Below are positions 46,454 through 56,676 of a stretch of 60,000 nucleotides of DNA, one piece after another; positions within the stretch are counted from its first letter, which is position 1, and every line of letters begins with the position of its first letter. A program made the translations under genes and the position numbers. Source of the stretch: Polytrichum commune (lineage: Eukaryota; Streptophyta; Polytrichopsida; Polytrichales; Polytrichaceae); NCBI GenBank assembly GCA_950295325.1, contig OX485803.1:75595554-75655553 (forward strand), given 5' to 3'. The notes beneath the pieces are model-generated. The model saw nothing but the letters and a program-made list of their open reading frames with translations, was not told where the DNA came from and ran no database searches.

Positions 46454-47620
46454 TCATAGGGTCGTCCTGTTGGTGAGGGGGCGCCATGACTATGGGGGGC
46501 CGAAGTGGTGGAGGACCGAAAGGGGAGGAGGCTCCTGAGACGCGCCAGATGTTGGGATCGTCTACTTGCTGGACCGGGGCGTACGGAACATGGTGCGGCC
46601 GCATCATGTGCGGGAAGCTGAATGATCCCTGCGACACTGGGTGCTAAGGGATGCTCTGCGCTGGGAAGCCGGAGGGCAAGTGCGGAAACGAGCTGGACAG
46701 AGCCACCACCAATCCTTGCGCCCACATCCCTTGTATGACTTGCGATATCAAGTCGGCGCTGGATGGAGGTTGGGCCATTGCCCTTTGCCGTTCCTGCTCC
46801 AACATGAGAGCCCTCAACTCTACGACCTCGTTCCGCATTGAGGGTTCTTCCGCGGCAGCCTTCTGCAGGCAGATTCGCTGCTCCTCGTCCCTCCTCATCT
46901 TCTCGTTTGCCTCCTCCACAGTCAGGACCTCGGGCTTCACCCTAACCATGCCAGCGAACGCTGTCGGGGAGGGGGATCCGATCTGAGCCGTTTTGCGAGC
47001 TCAATGTCGTCTTTGTCCTCGCTGCTTATGGCGATGGTCTCCTCCATTGCGTAGTCACCATAGAGCTTCTTCCCCTTCAACCTCCTCCTCTCCCTGAACG
47101 TGGCAGTCGCGTCCCTGGAGAACATGTCCCTCGCATCGTCCACCGTCAGGTCGGGCACCAGCTTACTCTACGGGGTTGCCGCCCGCATTGCCTTCTTCCG
47201 TTGAGGGGCTTTGGATTCTTGCGTGAAACCCGTTGCCCCGTCCTCCACATCGCCTTCTTTTTCCTCTTCTTCCTCCACCTCCTCCACCTCGCCACCTGCT
47301 GTGCGGGACGGATTGCCCGGATGCAACCCGACAAGAGGTTCGGGTACTTGGGTTGTGGCCCTCATGGCCATTTCCTCCGGGTTGATCCGCCTCACCCTAT
47401 CAAGAGGGTATTCACCCCCTTGAATAACCTCGTCGACGTAGCTACCCGGGATCCAATCGAGGATGTCCATCTTCTTCGCCAGCAATTTTTGCGTCCTGTA
47501 AAATTGCAGATCGCCATCCTCTATGTAGGAGTAGATGTTCAACCCCAACATCTACACAATCCAAGTTATATAGAAATTCGAATTAGGCGAGGGACATAAA
47601 TAAGACCAAAAACAATATCT

Positions 47621-47644
47621 AGTTTGGGTCGATCGACCCAAACT
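47621..47644. repeat. Perfect 24-bp palindrome inside an intron
   Basis: AGTTTGGGTCGA followed by its exact reverse complement TCGACCCAAACT. It lies in the intron between about 47681 and 47552 of the HAD-domain locus. Confidence 0.9.
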
Positions 47645-48419
47645 GCGCACGAGCTATGTGATGTACACTTACCATGGCAGCATAGACGGGTTTCGAGCCC
47701 CCGAAGACATTGAAGATGTAGTTTCCTCTCCTCCTCTCCTTATGAGAGCCGCCATGGAGGCACTGGTAAACTTGTATTCAGATTTGAATGCTCTCCAGTT
47801 TGCCTCATGGACCTCGCCATCCACGAAAATGTTCTTCTCCGGCACCAATTTATGTAGCTCCTGCACGATAGTCGTTTTTTTCTTCCTGTTCTCCGTCCAT
47901 TCCTTCATGGTGTAGCATAAGGAACGAAGGATTTGGGCTTTAGGAAGACAATCTTCGGGTGCACCCAACACCTCTTCGCCGTGGGTGCCACGTGCAGGAT
48001 GTGCGATGCCGCCTTCTCCACCTCCGTCTCTGAAAGCCCTTGAAGAGTTCTAAATAACTCTCTCACGAGAGGCTTCATTTGCTTGAAGGGCGAGGTTTGG
48101 TTGAAGAACATTCCTGTGTCTGGGTCGATGAGCTACCTACCTTGTGCGTGGGGACTACCCCGATCAACCCCCAAGGTGTGGTTCTTTCCCCTTGCTCGTC
48201 CAATCCTTTCCTCCTTTCCGTGCTTAAGGTTCCTTCGCCCATCACCGGCTCAAACAGGGGCGTTTTAACCACACGCACCTCATATGTAACTTTCACATAT
48301 ATATGAAATGGGGTTAAAATAGATTCTAATTTGAAATTCATGTGAACTGACTTAAATTACTTTGTAGCATCCAAAATCTCTACCTCATTACTCGTACGAC
48401 CAGATCGGACTTAATTTTA

Positions 48420-48540
48420 CAACTCAAGCAAGACTCGGACTCCGTTTCGTAACTACGCATCTCATACTTCACTTCACAACTCAAGTTGACTCGGACTCCG
48501 TTTCATAACTACACACCTCAAACTTCACTTCACAACTCAC
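48420..48540. repeat. Tandem duplication of about 57 bp
   Basis: GACTCGGACTCCGTTTC followed by TAACTAC..CATCTCA and ACTTCACTTCACAACTCA occurs twice. It lies upstream of the HAD-domain locus. Confidence 0.85.
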
Positions 48541-48904
48541 GCACAAACTCGCCAGGGCCTCATGACTCTGCTCCGTGCACAAAAAGTTCCCCTCAAATAT
48601 ACACCATAGCTGTGAGCAATAGAAAAGAAGAGATGATCTTAAAGCCCTGGGGGTACTACATATCCTATCAGGGACTGCTTCTTGGCATGTAACAGACCCA
48701 TGGTCACTTCTTGCTCACAATTTTTGGTATAGGGGAGGGTAAAGGGATGAAGGATTAATTCATGAATAGGAGGCATCTTGGTGTATGAACGAAGAAATGG
48801 TAAAAAAAAGAAGGCAAAAGTGAATGAAAAAAAGAAAAAAAGATGGTAAGAATCTAGGGATATCAGTACTGTTGTACAGATGATGATAGGGAAACTGAAC
48901 TCTA

Positions 48905-50185
48905 CTACTTTTTGGTAGCAGTTTGTGTGAAGGGTTGAGCAGCTCGTGCGAGAGCTTCATCCCAGTACGCAATCTGCTTGGATTTCTGCACAACATCAGC
49001 ATCGCTGACCTTTGGGTTAAACACATTCCCTAGATTCCCATTGCACCATCCTTTCCACGTCCGCCAAGTGAACTGCGCGAGGAAGTAATAAACCCCAAGC
49101 ATGCGCAGGATGGACAGCCTGCTCCAAATGGGGCGCTGCTCATCGCTCCAAACCAATCCGACCAAACCCAGCATGAGGATGAACCCATGGTGCTGGGTGG
49201 CCACATAAGGCAGGTTGTAAGATCGCACCACAGAGAGATACTCCTTCTGGAAGTAGAGGCGGTAGCAGATGCGAGCGGCCATCGGGAGTGTGCACATCTG
49301 CAGCAGAAACGATGCCACCGGGATCATGTTGCAATCATTCCCACTCTGCAGGAACAAAACATTCAAACTCACATAAGCCCCCACCATGCCTGCCATGTGC
49401 CAGGCTGCGCTCCGGTGCAACCCCAGGCGAACCACCAGAGTGAGCTTCCCGGCTTGCGCATCGCCCACCACATCCGCCATGTTCATCACCATCATCCGCA
49501 CGAACTCCACCAACGCGGCAGGGATGGTACCCCACAAAAGACAGGGGGAAGATCCGTACTCCTCTTTTCGGAACAACATGTATCCAAACAGAGGTACCAG
49601 CAAGTTGAGCACCAACATGACATCCGCCTCTCCCAACCCTCGCGTGATCAGCTTCAACGGTGGAGCCGAGTAGCCGATTGAGAAGATGACTATCACAAGC
49701 ATGATCAACCTCGTTCCAGCGTCGACATCTGGAATGCCCACACACAAACCCAAGCTCAACACACTCAATGCGCAACCGAGGTAGAACGAGGTCATGGGAA
49801 GCACTCTGCCGCTCACCAGCACCCGGCTTCCACCCGTCCACGGGGACGGAAACTCGTGTTGCTGATCGGCCTCGTAGTCGTAGTACTCGTTGAAGAAGTG
49901 GGTGAGCATGTGTGTGCAGCTGACGAACAACTGCCCCAACAAAAACAGCGGCACTGAAATCATGAAGCCTGCTGGGTTTGCATTGCTGTAATTGTCAATG
50001 TTGTCGATGTTGGTGGAAATTGTGGTGCAGGTGACGCCCATAGCGAAGGCGATCGGGGAGTATACCAGAAACCTCACTCGACCAAGCTCAAGAAACAGCA
50101 TGACCTTGTTCATCAGACCTCTTGCACGTGCTAGTAGTAAGTTTGGAACGGTGACAGTACTGGCCATAGTGCACATGGGGATCAT
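48905..50185 (-). CDS. UbiA-family prenyltransferase, MenA-like, intronless
   Basis: A 426-residue polytopic membrane enzyme expected to transfer a prenyl chain from an isoprenoid diphosphate to an aromatic acceptor. The first Asp-rich motif is NEYYDYEAD (about 99-107) and the second NMADVVGDAQAGK (D238, D242), which bind the diphosphate through magnesium. Between them, YSAPPLKLITRGLGEAD (about 172-188) is typical of MenA-type enzymes (1,4-dihydroxy-2-naphthoate prenyltransferases). Eight or so hydrophobic segments follow the family plan, and a hydrophilic tail of about 70 residues follows. The ATG at 50185 is the first in frame; other in-frame ATGs lie 3 and 6 codons on. There is no obvious plastid transit peptide and no intron, unlike the usual plant phylloquinone enzyme. 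The substrate is not determinable from sequence alone. Confidence 0.88.
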   Translation of the reverse strand: MIPMCTMASTVTVPNLLLARARGLMNKVMLFLELGRVRFLVYSPIAFAMGVTCTTISTNIDNIDNYSNANPAGFMISVPLFLLGQLFVSCTHMLTHFFNEYYDYEADQQHEFPSPWTGGSRVLVSGRVLPMTSFYLGCALSVLSLGLCVGIPDVDAGTRLIMLVIVIFSIGYSAPPLKLITRGLGEADVMLVLNLLVPLFGYMLFRKEEYGSSPCLLWGTIPAALVEFVRMMVMNMADVVGDAQAGKLTLVVRLGLHRSAAWHMAGMVGAYVSLNVLFLQSGNDCNMIPVASFLLQMCTLPMAARICYRLYFQKEYLSVVRSYNLPYVATQHHGFILMLGLVGLVWSDEQRPIWSRLSILRMLGVYYFLAQFTWRTWKGWCNGNLGNVFNPKVSDADVVQKSKQIAYWDEALARAAQPFTQTATKK

Positions 50186-50252
50186 CTGCGTCTGCCTGCA
50201 ATTTGCAATGATATGAGATTGATGATCTGCCAACGGCAAGCTGCTCCCATCT

Positions 50253-50261
50253 CATATATAA
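50253..50261 (-). promoter_or_regulatory. TATA box of the UbiA gene
   Basis: TTATATATG on the minus strand, about 70 bases upstream of the start codon. Expected transcription start is near 50225. Confidence 0.55.
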
Positions 50262-50317
50262 CTTAATGGTGAGATGTATTTTATGAATCTCAAGTCTGGT
50301 GGGTCCTTTTTAAAGGG

Positions 50318-50515
50318 GTTGTTTACACCATGGACCATGAAGTTGTAAAATATGTGATTGGCTGTCAAACTCGTTCGGGGATCACTTCACTTTACACCAA
50401 GGAAAACATGTCAAAGTGATCATGGAATTCGAGGTTCTCAAAAAACGTATTGTAAGACCTACATTATTCACTGACATGGTCCAATAGGTTTTATATAGTG
50501 GGAGAGACAAGTAAG
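50318..50515 (+). repeat. Dispersed repeat, copy 2
   Basis: It matches 40247-40440 (TTTACACCATGGACCATGAA, GTGATTGGCTGTCAA, TTTACACCAAGGAAAA, GACATGGTCCAATAGGTTTT). It sits directly in the upstream region of the UbiA gene and might influence its promoter. Confidence 0.7.
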
Positions 50516-50768
50516 CGTTCATACACCGGACCCAGGAATTGATATTGGTATGACTTTTAGGATGGAAATTGAAGTCTCTGATGAGATGAATAAAATATTG
50601 TTACTTGAAGCAGGGGCGATTGAGAAAATTGTTAAATTGTTGTCACAGTTGTTGCATGTACTGATCCACTGCCATACTACAGTTGCGTTGCAATTCGATC
50701 CTAGAGTTTTTGTTGGTGATCTGTGTTCTTTTGAAATTACTTAAAATTCAGGGATTTCCTAGTAAATG

Positions 50769-50860
50769 TATGTTCTTTTTTTTTCTGTTTTGATACAGAA
50801 GGCAGACTAATGCCAATGTTTTTATACATAAATCCAAAAGGAAAGATAAAGCGGCACTCG
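50769..50860 (-). mobile_element. A-tailed retroposon fragment, copy 1
   Basis: On the minus strand the fragment ends GCCTTCTGTATCAAAACAG followed by an A-rich tail, with TTTTGGATTTATGTATAAA before it. This is the same 3' end as the copies at 52965, 54083 and 54384. A poly(A)-tailed SINE, or a truncated LINE 3' end, is the simplest reading. Confidence 0.5.
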
Positions 50861-51379
50861 TAGAGATCATGGCTCTTTTGTACATTTGCAATAATCACAA
50901 TGGTCATTTGTGTTGTCCGGACTACGCTCATTTTGGACCACCATTGAGTTATTTTGTCATTTGGGCCACCACTAGATTTGTGCTAATAATCTTGTAAATT
51001 ATAATCACATTCTTGTATGGCATGGTGCCGGCTTGCTATTTTGTTGGCCATGCGTAAGGTCCGTGAAGATTATGTTTTTTTGGCTACTTATTAGTCATAT
51101 TTTCCATTCAAGTTTATTCATGATATCTAGACTTCATGCATCTTTCTAAATATACAATATAAAGATACTTATATTTTCACTTTGTTTAATTTAGAGATCT
51201 TCTTATAATTTTTTATATATGTCCTCCAATTGTTATATTTTTTACTACTCATTAGAGCTTAGTACACACTAAATTCCATGATTATTATTGAATGTTCATG
51301 AAAAAATGTTCTATCTTTGTTTCAATTTTAGATATTTTTTAAATCTAATCTAGATCTAGATGTGAGCCATCTTTTTAAG

Positions 51380-51702
51380 TAATTACCAATGTAAGGGGAA
51401 GAAAGAGAATTGTTGCATACAAGTGTCTTTCATTCATCCAAGAAAATAAGCTCTAAAATAATAAACAAACCATAATTTACTATTTTCAATCATTTAGACG
51501 CCAGATTTAGGTTCAAAGACCCCAAATTAGTCTAGTCACCTTCCTAAATATTACCAATATGCAAGAGAGAGGAAATTATTGCATACAAGTATCTTCAATT
51601 CATCCAATTAAAAAACCCAAAAATAGTACACAAGTTGCAGTTAATTATTTTTAGAAAATTAGACACCATATTTAGGTTCAAAAACCCCAAATTAGTCTAG
51701 TC
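51380..51702. repeat. Tandem duplication of about 155 bp
   Basis: ATTACCAAT, TTGCATACAAGT, CATTCATCCAA, GATTTAGGTTCAAAGACCCC and AAATTAGTCTAGTC occur in the same order in two adjacent blocks (51383-51540 and 51548-51702). Non-coding. Confidence 0.85.
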
Positions 51703-51719
51703 CAACTCATTTTAGATGA

Positions 51720-52364
51720 ATCCACCAAAAATTCATAAGGGACAAGTTTTTATGTTGGATGAATGACTCAGGGAGTGCACTATTCATTAAAACCAAGCAT
51801 CACGTGCGTGCATGCCCCTTATTAAAATACCCCTGTATACATTTTATTTTTGCTAAAATCAAGCAATATACTTACAAATCTCATTGCTTCAAAATACATT
51901 TCCATACGTACACAAGGGTCCAAAAACAAATACAGAAATTGTATATAACATGTGTACAAATGTTTGGAAATGCAAAAATATGGCCCTATTATATGTATAA
52001 TATCAAATCATAGATTTTTAGTTATAAAGTCGTTACTTAGTGGATGAAAAAACACATGATTCTTGGTCCAGGTCTGACTTGAACGCGTAAATGCGTAAAT
52101 GCGTACTTTACATATATTTTTCTATAGCCTCATGTATATCTACTTCTTGCTTAATAGCAATATATCTCTTGTACGTACATCTTGTACATGCTTGTTTTAA
52201 ATAATACCCCTTTTGTGCACCCACGTGTATAAATACAGTACTTGAACAATGCACTCCCTGGGATGAATGAGAGGTATTTTACTTTCTACATTCTTACAAT
52301 ACAATGTAAAAGCAGCCTTCACATATAGAGTGCTTCAAAGCCCTCTCTTTCAACAGGTGAGGTA
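51720..52364. other. Non-coding, no recognised feature
   Basis: AT-rich. No exon or repeat boundaries seen. Confidence 0.35.
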
Positions 52365-52520
52365 TAATGGATTGATGGCTAAGATATCCAAGGACAGTTG
52401 CGAGGTTTAAGGTTTGAATCTGCAGCCCAACACTCCTTGGTCTCACCTTGTAGGTGGGGAGGGCCTACCTCTATGGTAGACTTGCTTTTAATTGAATGTA
52501 TTCATTTTGTAGTATTTACC
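52365..52520 (+). other. Possible tRNA-derived SINE
   Basis: ATGGCTAAGATATCCAAGG resembles an internal A box and GGTTTGAATCTGCAGCC, some 40 bases on, resembles a B box (GGTTCGAATCC). The spacing fits a tRNA-like polymerase III promoter, but the cloverleaf is not intact. A single copy, so evidence is weak. Confidence 0.25.
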
Positions 52521-52964
52521 GCTGGCCATAAATTATCATGTCAAAAATTGAAATTGGTAAATACAAAAAATGAGACTAACATTTGCATACAAGAATATAT
52601 CTATGTTGGAAGCCATCAGAGTTAATTTGTCATGAAATCCGAGGTGGACCCGAGCAATCTGACAAGGCCAACAATAGGGGGAGGTTTGTGTCAAAAGAGG
52701 CATGACCCTTAGAACATGACCCAAACAACGTTTCTTGGACCATTTGGGAACCGTGGACCAAGTTTTCAACACTAGTTTAAATGGCTTCTATTGTGTTGAA
52801 CTGATTTTTTGTCGTGTTCAAAAGAGCCATGATCTATACTAGTGCGGTACACGCATGTTCTCCAACAGCACATTCTTTTAAAATTACTATAAGTTCAGGA
52901 ATTTTACAGTGAAGATGACAAAATGTACACATGAATGTTTTTGTTTTGTTTCTTCTATGTGTTT

Positions 52965-53175
52965 TTTTTTTTTTTTTTTTCTGTTTCTGTTTGAGACAGA
53001 AGGCAAATCACCGACACTAACAAAATAAAACCAAGAGGAAAAAGTGCTACATGTAGATACGTTTTCATCGGCATGTGTATCATCTGTAGCAGTTGACCGT
53101 GACATCAAGTGTGACCAAATTCTCCCAGAAATTAGAATCACTTGATCCGGATGAGAATAAGGAATAGGTAGGGTC
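52965..53175 (-). mobile_element. A-tailed retroposon, copy 2 (longest)
   Basis: On the minus strand it ends TTTGCCTTCTGTCTCAAACAG followed by about 20 A (the T-run at 52962-52981). Upstream text (CTGATGGAAACG-like, ATTCTCATCCGGATCAAGTG and TCACACTTGATGTCACGGTC) matches the copy at 54083-54290. The uninterrupted tail suggests this is a younger insertion. Confidence 0.55.
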
Positions 53176-53226
53176 GCAAGTTTGTTTCTTTGAGTCATTT
53201 AAATTAGAAACCTCTCTTCCTAAATT

Positions 53227-53371
53227 TATAACATTATTCAACTAATGAGTTGTGTTGATGACCCCGTAGTAGATTCGAGAATAAAGCCTCCAAATGTTAG
53301 AATCCCGATGCTTCAGACTGAATCTAAAGTGAAGGCCTTTAAACACAACTCATTAGTTGAGTAATGTTATG
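53227..53371. mobile_element. Foldback MITE (CATAAC family), reverse orientation
   Basis: It runs from TATAACATTATTCAACTAATG to CATTAGTTGAGTAATGTTATG. The interior (ATTCGAGAATAAAGCCTCC, GCTTCAGACTGAAT) is the reverse complement of the copy at 39888. About 145 bp. Confidence 0.8.
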
Positions 53372-53572
53372 TCCCTCTGAAGCTTGATTCTATAGTCAAA
53401 CATACATGTACGCCTAGATGGAGAGTTAGCTAACATGGGTATCCGATTGCGCAAAGTGATGACTGCTTCAACACTTTTGAATGCCAAAAGGTGATTTCTA
53501 TGTAGGATTCAATAGATTTATTATGGCAAGGGCTAGCAAAGACGCCTTGCTCTTTGAGTTGGGCCCCTACTA

Positions 53573-53788
53573 CACTAGATATTGTATTTAGTGTCACTTA
53601 CTATTTGGAATTACACAATGCTATAACTATTTGTTTTATATCCCATTTTTGCCAACAAAGGTCATATTGGGTGTTTGGATATTATAGAAACATCAACATC
53701 TTTCCATGGGAAAAAATAAATCAATAACAATAAAATATAGCATTGTGTAATTCCAAATAATAAGTGATGCTAATCACAATATTTAGTG
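53573..53788. mobile_element. CACTAAATAT-type MITE, near-palindromic copy
   Basis: It starts CACTAGATATTGTATTTAGT and ends with the inverse AATATTTAGTG, with TA on both sides. Inner inverted arms (TATTTGGAATTACACAATGC against GCATTGTGTAATTCCAAATA) extend the stem to about 65 bases, leaving a loop of about 80. 216 bp, non-coding. Confidence 0.8.
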
Positions 53789-54082
53789 TAATGGTATCAA
53801 GGTAAAGAGGATTTTTTTTAATGATATGGTTTGCATAGTTTTGTGATCGATTTATCCAAAGTGAGTCCCTATTTAAGATTAATTTGGGGTCTCTAGTGCT
53901 AATTCAAGATCCAAATCAGCTATAAAAATCAAAATTGCATGCTATTGTATAATTGGTCATTGTGTTTCCACCTTAGAGAACATTGGTGGGGCCCAACTCA
54001 AAGAGCAAGGCATCTGATTTTGATCCTTCATGACCGATAAGTGCACACATGATATGACAAACCATGACACTTTGTTGTTTTG

Positions 54083-54290
54083 TTTTGCTTTGCTTTGTTG
54101 TTGTTTTTTTTGCTTTTTGAGGCAGAAGGCCAAAAGCCAATACTTTATACATAAAACCAAAAAGAAAGATGAAGCCTGGTACGTTTCCATCAGTAGCTGT
54201 AGACTGACATCAGATGTGGCCGGGGATTCTCTCATAATCACTTCAGGATGAGCACTAGGATTAGGGAGGGTCGAAGTTCTCCTGTTACAA
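54083..54290 (-). mobile_element. A-tailed retroposon, copy 3
   Basis: On the minus strand it ends TTGGCCTTCTGCCTCAAAAAGC followed by an A-rich, interrupted tail. CATCTTTCTTTTTGGTTTTA and TATAAAGTATTGGCTTTTGG precede it. Confidence 0.5.
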
Positions 54291-54383
54291 AAGTAGATGG
54301 CTCATTTTCCTAATCGGACCCCTATATTTGACCGGTATGTGGTTAAGTGAGGATCAAAGAGCAAACATCATAAAGACACATGT

Positions 54384-54500
54384 TTGAGGTAGAAGGCCAA
54401 AAGCCAATACTATATACATAGAATAAAAAAGAAAGATGAAGTATGGTAAGTTTCCATCAGCATGCGGCATCAGTAGTAGTAGACTGACATCGGAAATAAC
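54384..54500 (-). mobile_element. A-tailed retroposon fragment, copy 4
   Basis: TTGAGGTAGAAGGCCAAAAG and CATAGAATAAAAAAGAAAGATG match the copies at 54083 and 52965 but the tail is lost. Related 5' text (CTCATAATCACTTCAGGATGA) recurs at 54793. Confidence 0.45.
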
Positions 54501-54894
54501 TAAACAAATAAATAAATAACCAATGTCAGGCAATTCCACGTGAATTTGAGTCCGTTGGCCCTATCATGCTGAAGAATCCTCTTGGTGCAGGGTGGGGTAA
54601 ACTGCCTACCTTGCAATGGGTGGGCTCTTGGGTTCCTACTACTTAACTAGTTTTCCCATCAAGTAGAGAGAAGGTTTCATAGCGGGAATCAAATTGCCAA
54701 CCACTCCATTTGGAAATGGGTACCTCTCCACTATCACCTGGTAGTTTAGGGTATTATCGGACTAGACTGACTTTAGATGCAACCAAATTCCCTCATAATC
54801 ACTTCAGGATGAACACTAGGAGTAGGTATAGTCAAAGTTCTTGTGTTAGTGAAGTAGATGGCTCATTTTCTTGGATGGACCCCATTTATTGATT

Positions 54895-55215
54895 AGTATG
54901 TGTTTAAGTGAGGATCAAAGAGCAAACATCATAAAGACGCTTGTTTAAAGAGATTGGACTACACTTTTGAGAATTAATAGCTACTTTACATTTAGTAGTG
55001 ATACAATTGGGGAGGACCTATGTATCTCGTTAAGAAGCTAACAAACGTGCACTTCTGATAAGCATAATTAAATCAAGGGAGGTCCGGTGTTCAATTTTTG
55101 CACATGTTTTATGGTAGATTTGCTAATGCAACACAAGTTTTGTTGTGTAAATCTAATGGGTAGTAGTTGAAGAACATGAAAAATGAACCAAATAACACCC
55201 ACATACCTTAAAGTC
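54895..55215 (-). repeat. Reverse copy of the 18555/39700 dispersed repeat
   Basis: AAGTGAGGATCAAAGAGCAA, AAGAGATTGGACTAC, GATTTGCTAATGCAACACAA and ATGAAAAATGAACCAAATAA are the reverse complement of blocks in 18555-18935. A short extra piece is at 54343-54380. Confidence 0.7.
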
Positions 55216-56676
55216 TCCTTGAGTGTTTTTAAGTGCATGATTCCATGTGCATACGGTTCTGGCAAAGAGAAATAGAATTTGTCAACATTAGCAAAGTTTA
55301 CATCAAAATCTCCAAGCATCTTAATGGCCAAGCACGTGAGCCCATGTGGAGTAAAGTGACCAATGTATGAGAGATTAGAATTGTTTTTTTGTCCAACATG
55401 CAACTTGGAATGTGATAGTCCTCGCATTTAGCCAATTTGAAGGTTGCATGACTAAATTGATTGTACTTTATATCTTGAGATGTTAGAAAAATGAAAATGA
55501 AACCAAAGCTATGAATCCCTTGGGAATTTTTTTTAAAATAATAATATGGCAACATAACAAACTTTCTAAAGTGTAAAATATGACAATCTTGGGACGACAC
55601 CAACGAGTCAATGAAACTTGTATTTTTCTTGCTCAAATGAATTTCATTTTCTAGAATTCTAGAGAAGAGAGACAATCAAGTCCCCTTTCTCAAACTTCAA
55701 CTATCCGGCCTCCTACCTATAATAAGGCCAACCGTACACTTTTGTTTGCCAGGGAAAATTAGCACACACTTCCATGTGAGGTAAGTGGGTCAAGTAAAGA
55801 CCTAACCACCAATAAATTTGTGGTTAATCTATCTCAAGTGGGTCCCTATAACCAATGCGGAGCTTTTAGTGCTAATTCATGAACTCCATATCAACTTTAA
55901 AACAAAAACTGCAAGTTGTATTGTAATTGGTCATTGTTTTTCCACCTTGGGAAACATTGTTGGGGCCCAATTCAAAGACAAAGTTGTCTAATTGTTCATG
56001 AATGTGTGCATATGAGTTTAATTGTACTTTGGTTAGAGTTTTGCTAGTTTTTTGTGTCCTTAGGAATTACTTAAAATTTGGGTACAAGCATAGTAAAGTG
56101 GACAACTCTTGATCTTTGCCCGGGAAGTGCTATCTTGTGGGCGGTGAGCAAATGAGTGGCGAGTGATGAGCAGTAACTTGTGAGCGGTAAGGAAGGTGAA
56201 ATATTTGGTAAGAGGGCCACTAGTATCCTATAACCGTGGAATTTTGGCCTAAAGATTATGATTCTAGGGTTTAGTAATAAGAGGGTGGGGAGGACAAACA
56301 ACATGAAATCCAAATATTTATTCATCGCTAGTAGCACTGGACATGTTACTATCTTTTGCCTTGTCATCTATATATATTTGAACACCTATACATTGCAAAT
56401 TGATTTTGGAACTATAGCAAATTTCTTCATTTGGATCCGAATCTTCGATATTTAACATTGCAATTGCAACATTCTTGGCATATGATGGGGGACGCAAACT
56501 TACGGCTTGGACTTCATAAGAATTGTCTATGTGCCCAAAATGGAAGACATTTCTTATTTCCAGTCATATTCTTAAAATCAAATTGATCAAACATGTAAAT
56601 AAAGTTGAAGAAATAAAAATCAACTAATGAATTTAATGAAATAGATGAATTGAATCAACAACTATTGTATTGAAAC
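55216..56676. other. Non-coding or unassigned
   Basis: Minus-strand open frames at 55298-55675 and 55068-55427 have no recognisable motif. A segment at 55800-56000 (GGTTAATCTATCTCAAGTGG, GCTAATTCATGA, TCCACCTTGGGAAACATTG) resembles 53840-54000 and is a diverged duplicate. Confidence 0.35.

Larger units (their letters stand above)
43960..48341 (-). pseudogene. Decayed multi-exon gene with FCP1/NIF-type HAD domain
   Basis: A GC-richer minus-strand block reads as one gene. Splice sites are clear in places: donor ATG/GTAAGT at about 47681 with acceptor TTGTGTAG at about 47552; acceptor GCCGCAG near 45604; acceptor GCATCAG near 44665; donor AAG/GTGAAC near 44312; acceptor GTTGCAG near 44187; stop at 43960. 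Upstream exons are unknown, with acidic (GGEVEEVEEEEEKEGD), coiled-coil-like (VEEANEKMRRDEEQR) and proline/glycine-rich parts. Exons from 45603 to 44790 give a HAD phosphatase-like domain: FLMLDLNGVL (motif I), VYLRPWLRRFL, WVIVWSSMK (motif II) and NTLMVDDSASKNILNP (motif III). Motif I is D-L-N rather than D-x-D, as in some plant FCP1-like proteins, so catalysis is doubtful. Three in-frame TAGs (47168, 46644, 45099) and frameshifts near 46975, 47940 and 48130 break it. Confidence 0.7.

Noticed and set aside
46337-47600. Plus-strand open frames in the HAD-domain locus
   Set aside because: They are antisense shadows of GC-rich minus-strand exons, which have splice sites and recognisable domain text.
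50550-50744. Frame with NKILLLEAGAIEKIVKLLSQ, resembling an armadillo repeat
   Set aside because: Only one repeat-like stretch is visible, with no neighbouring exon or second repeat; could be chance or a very small relic.
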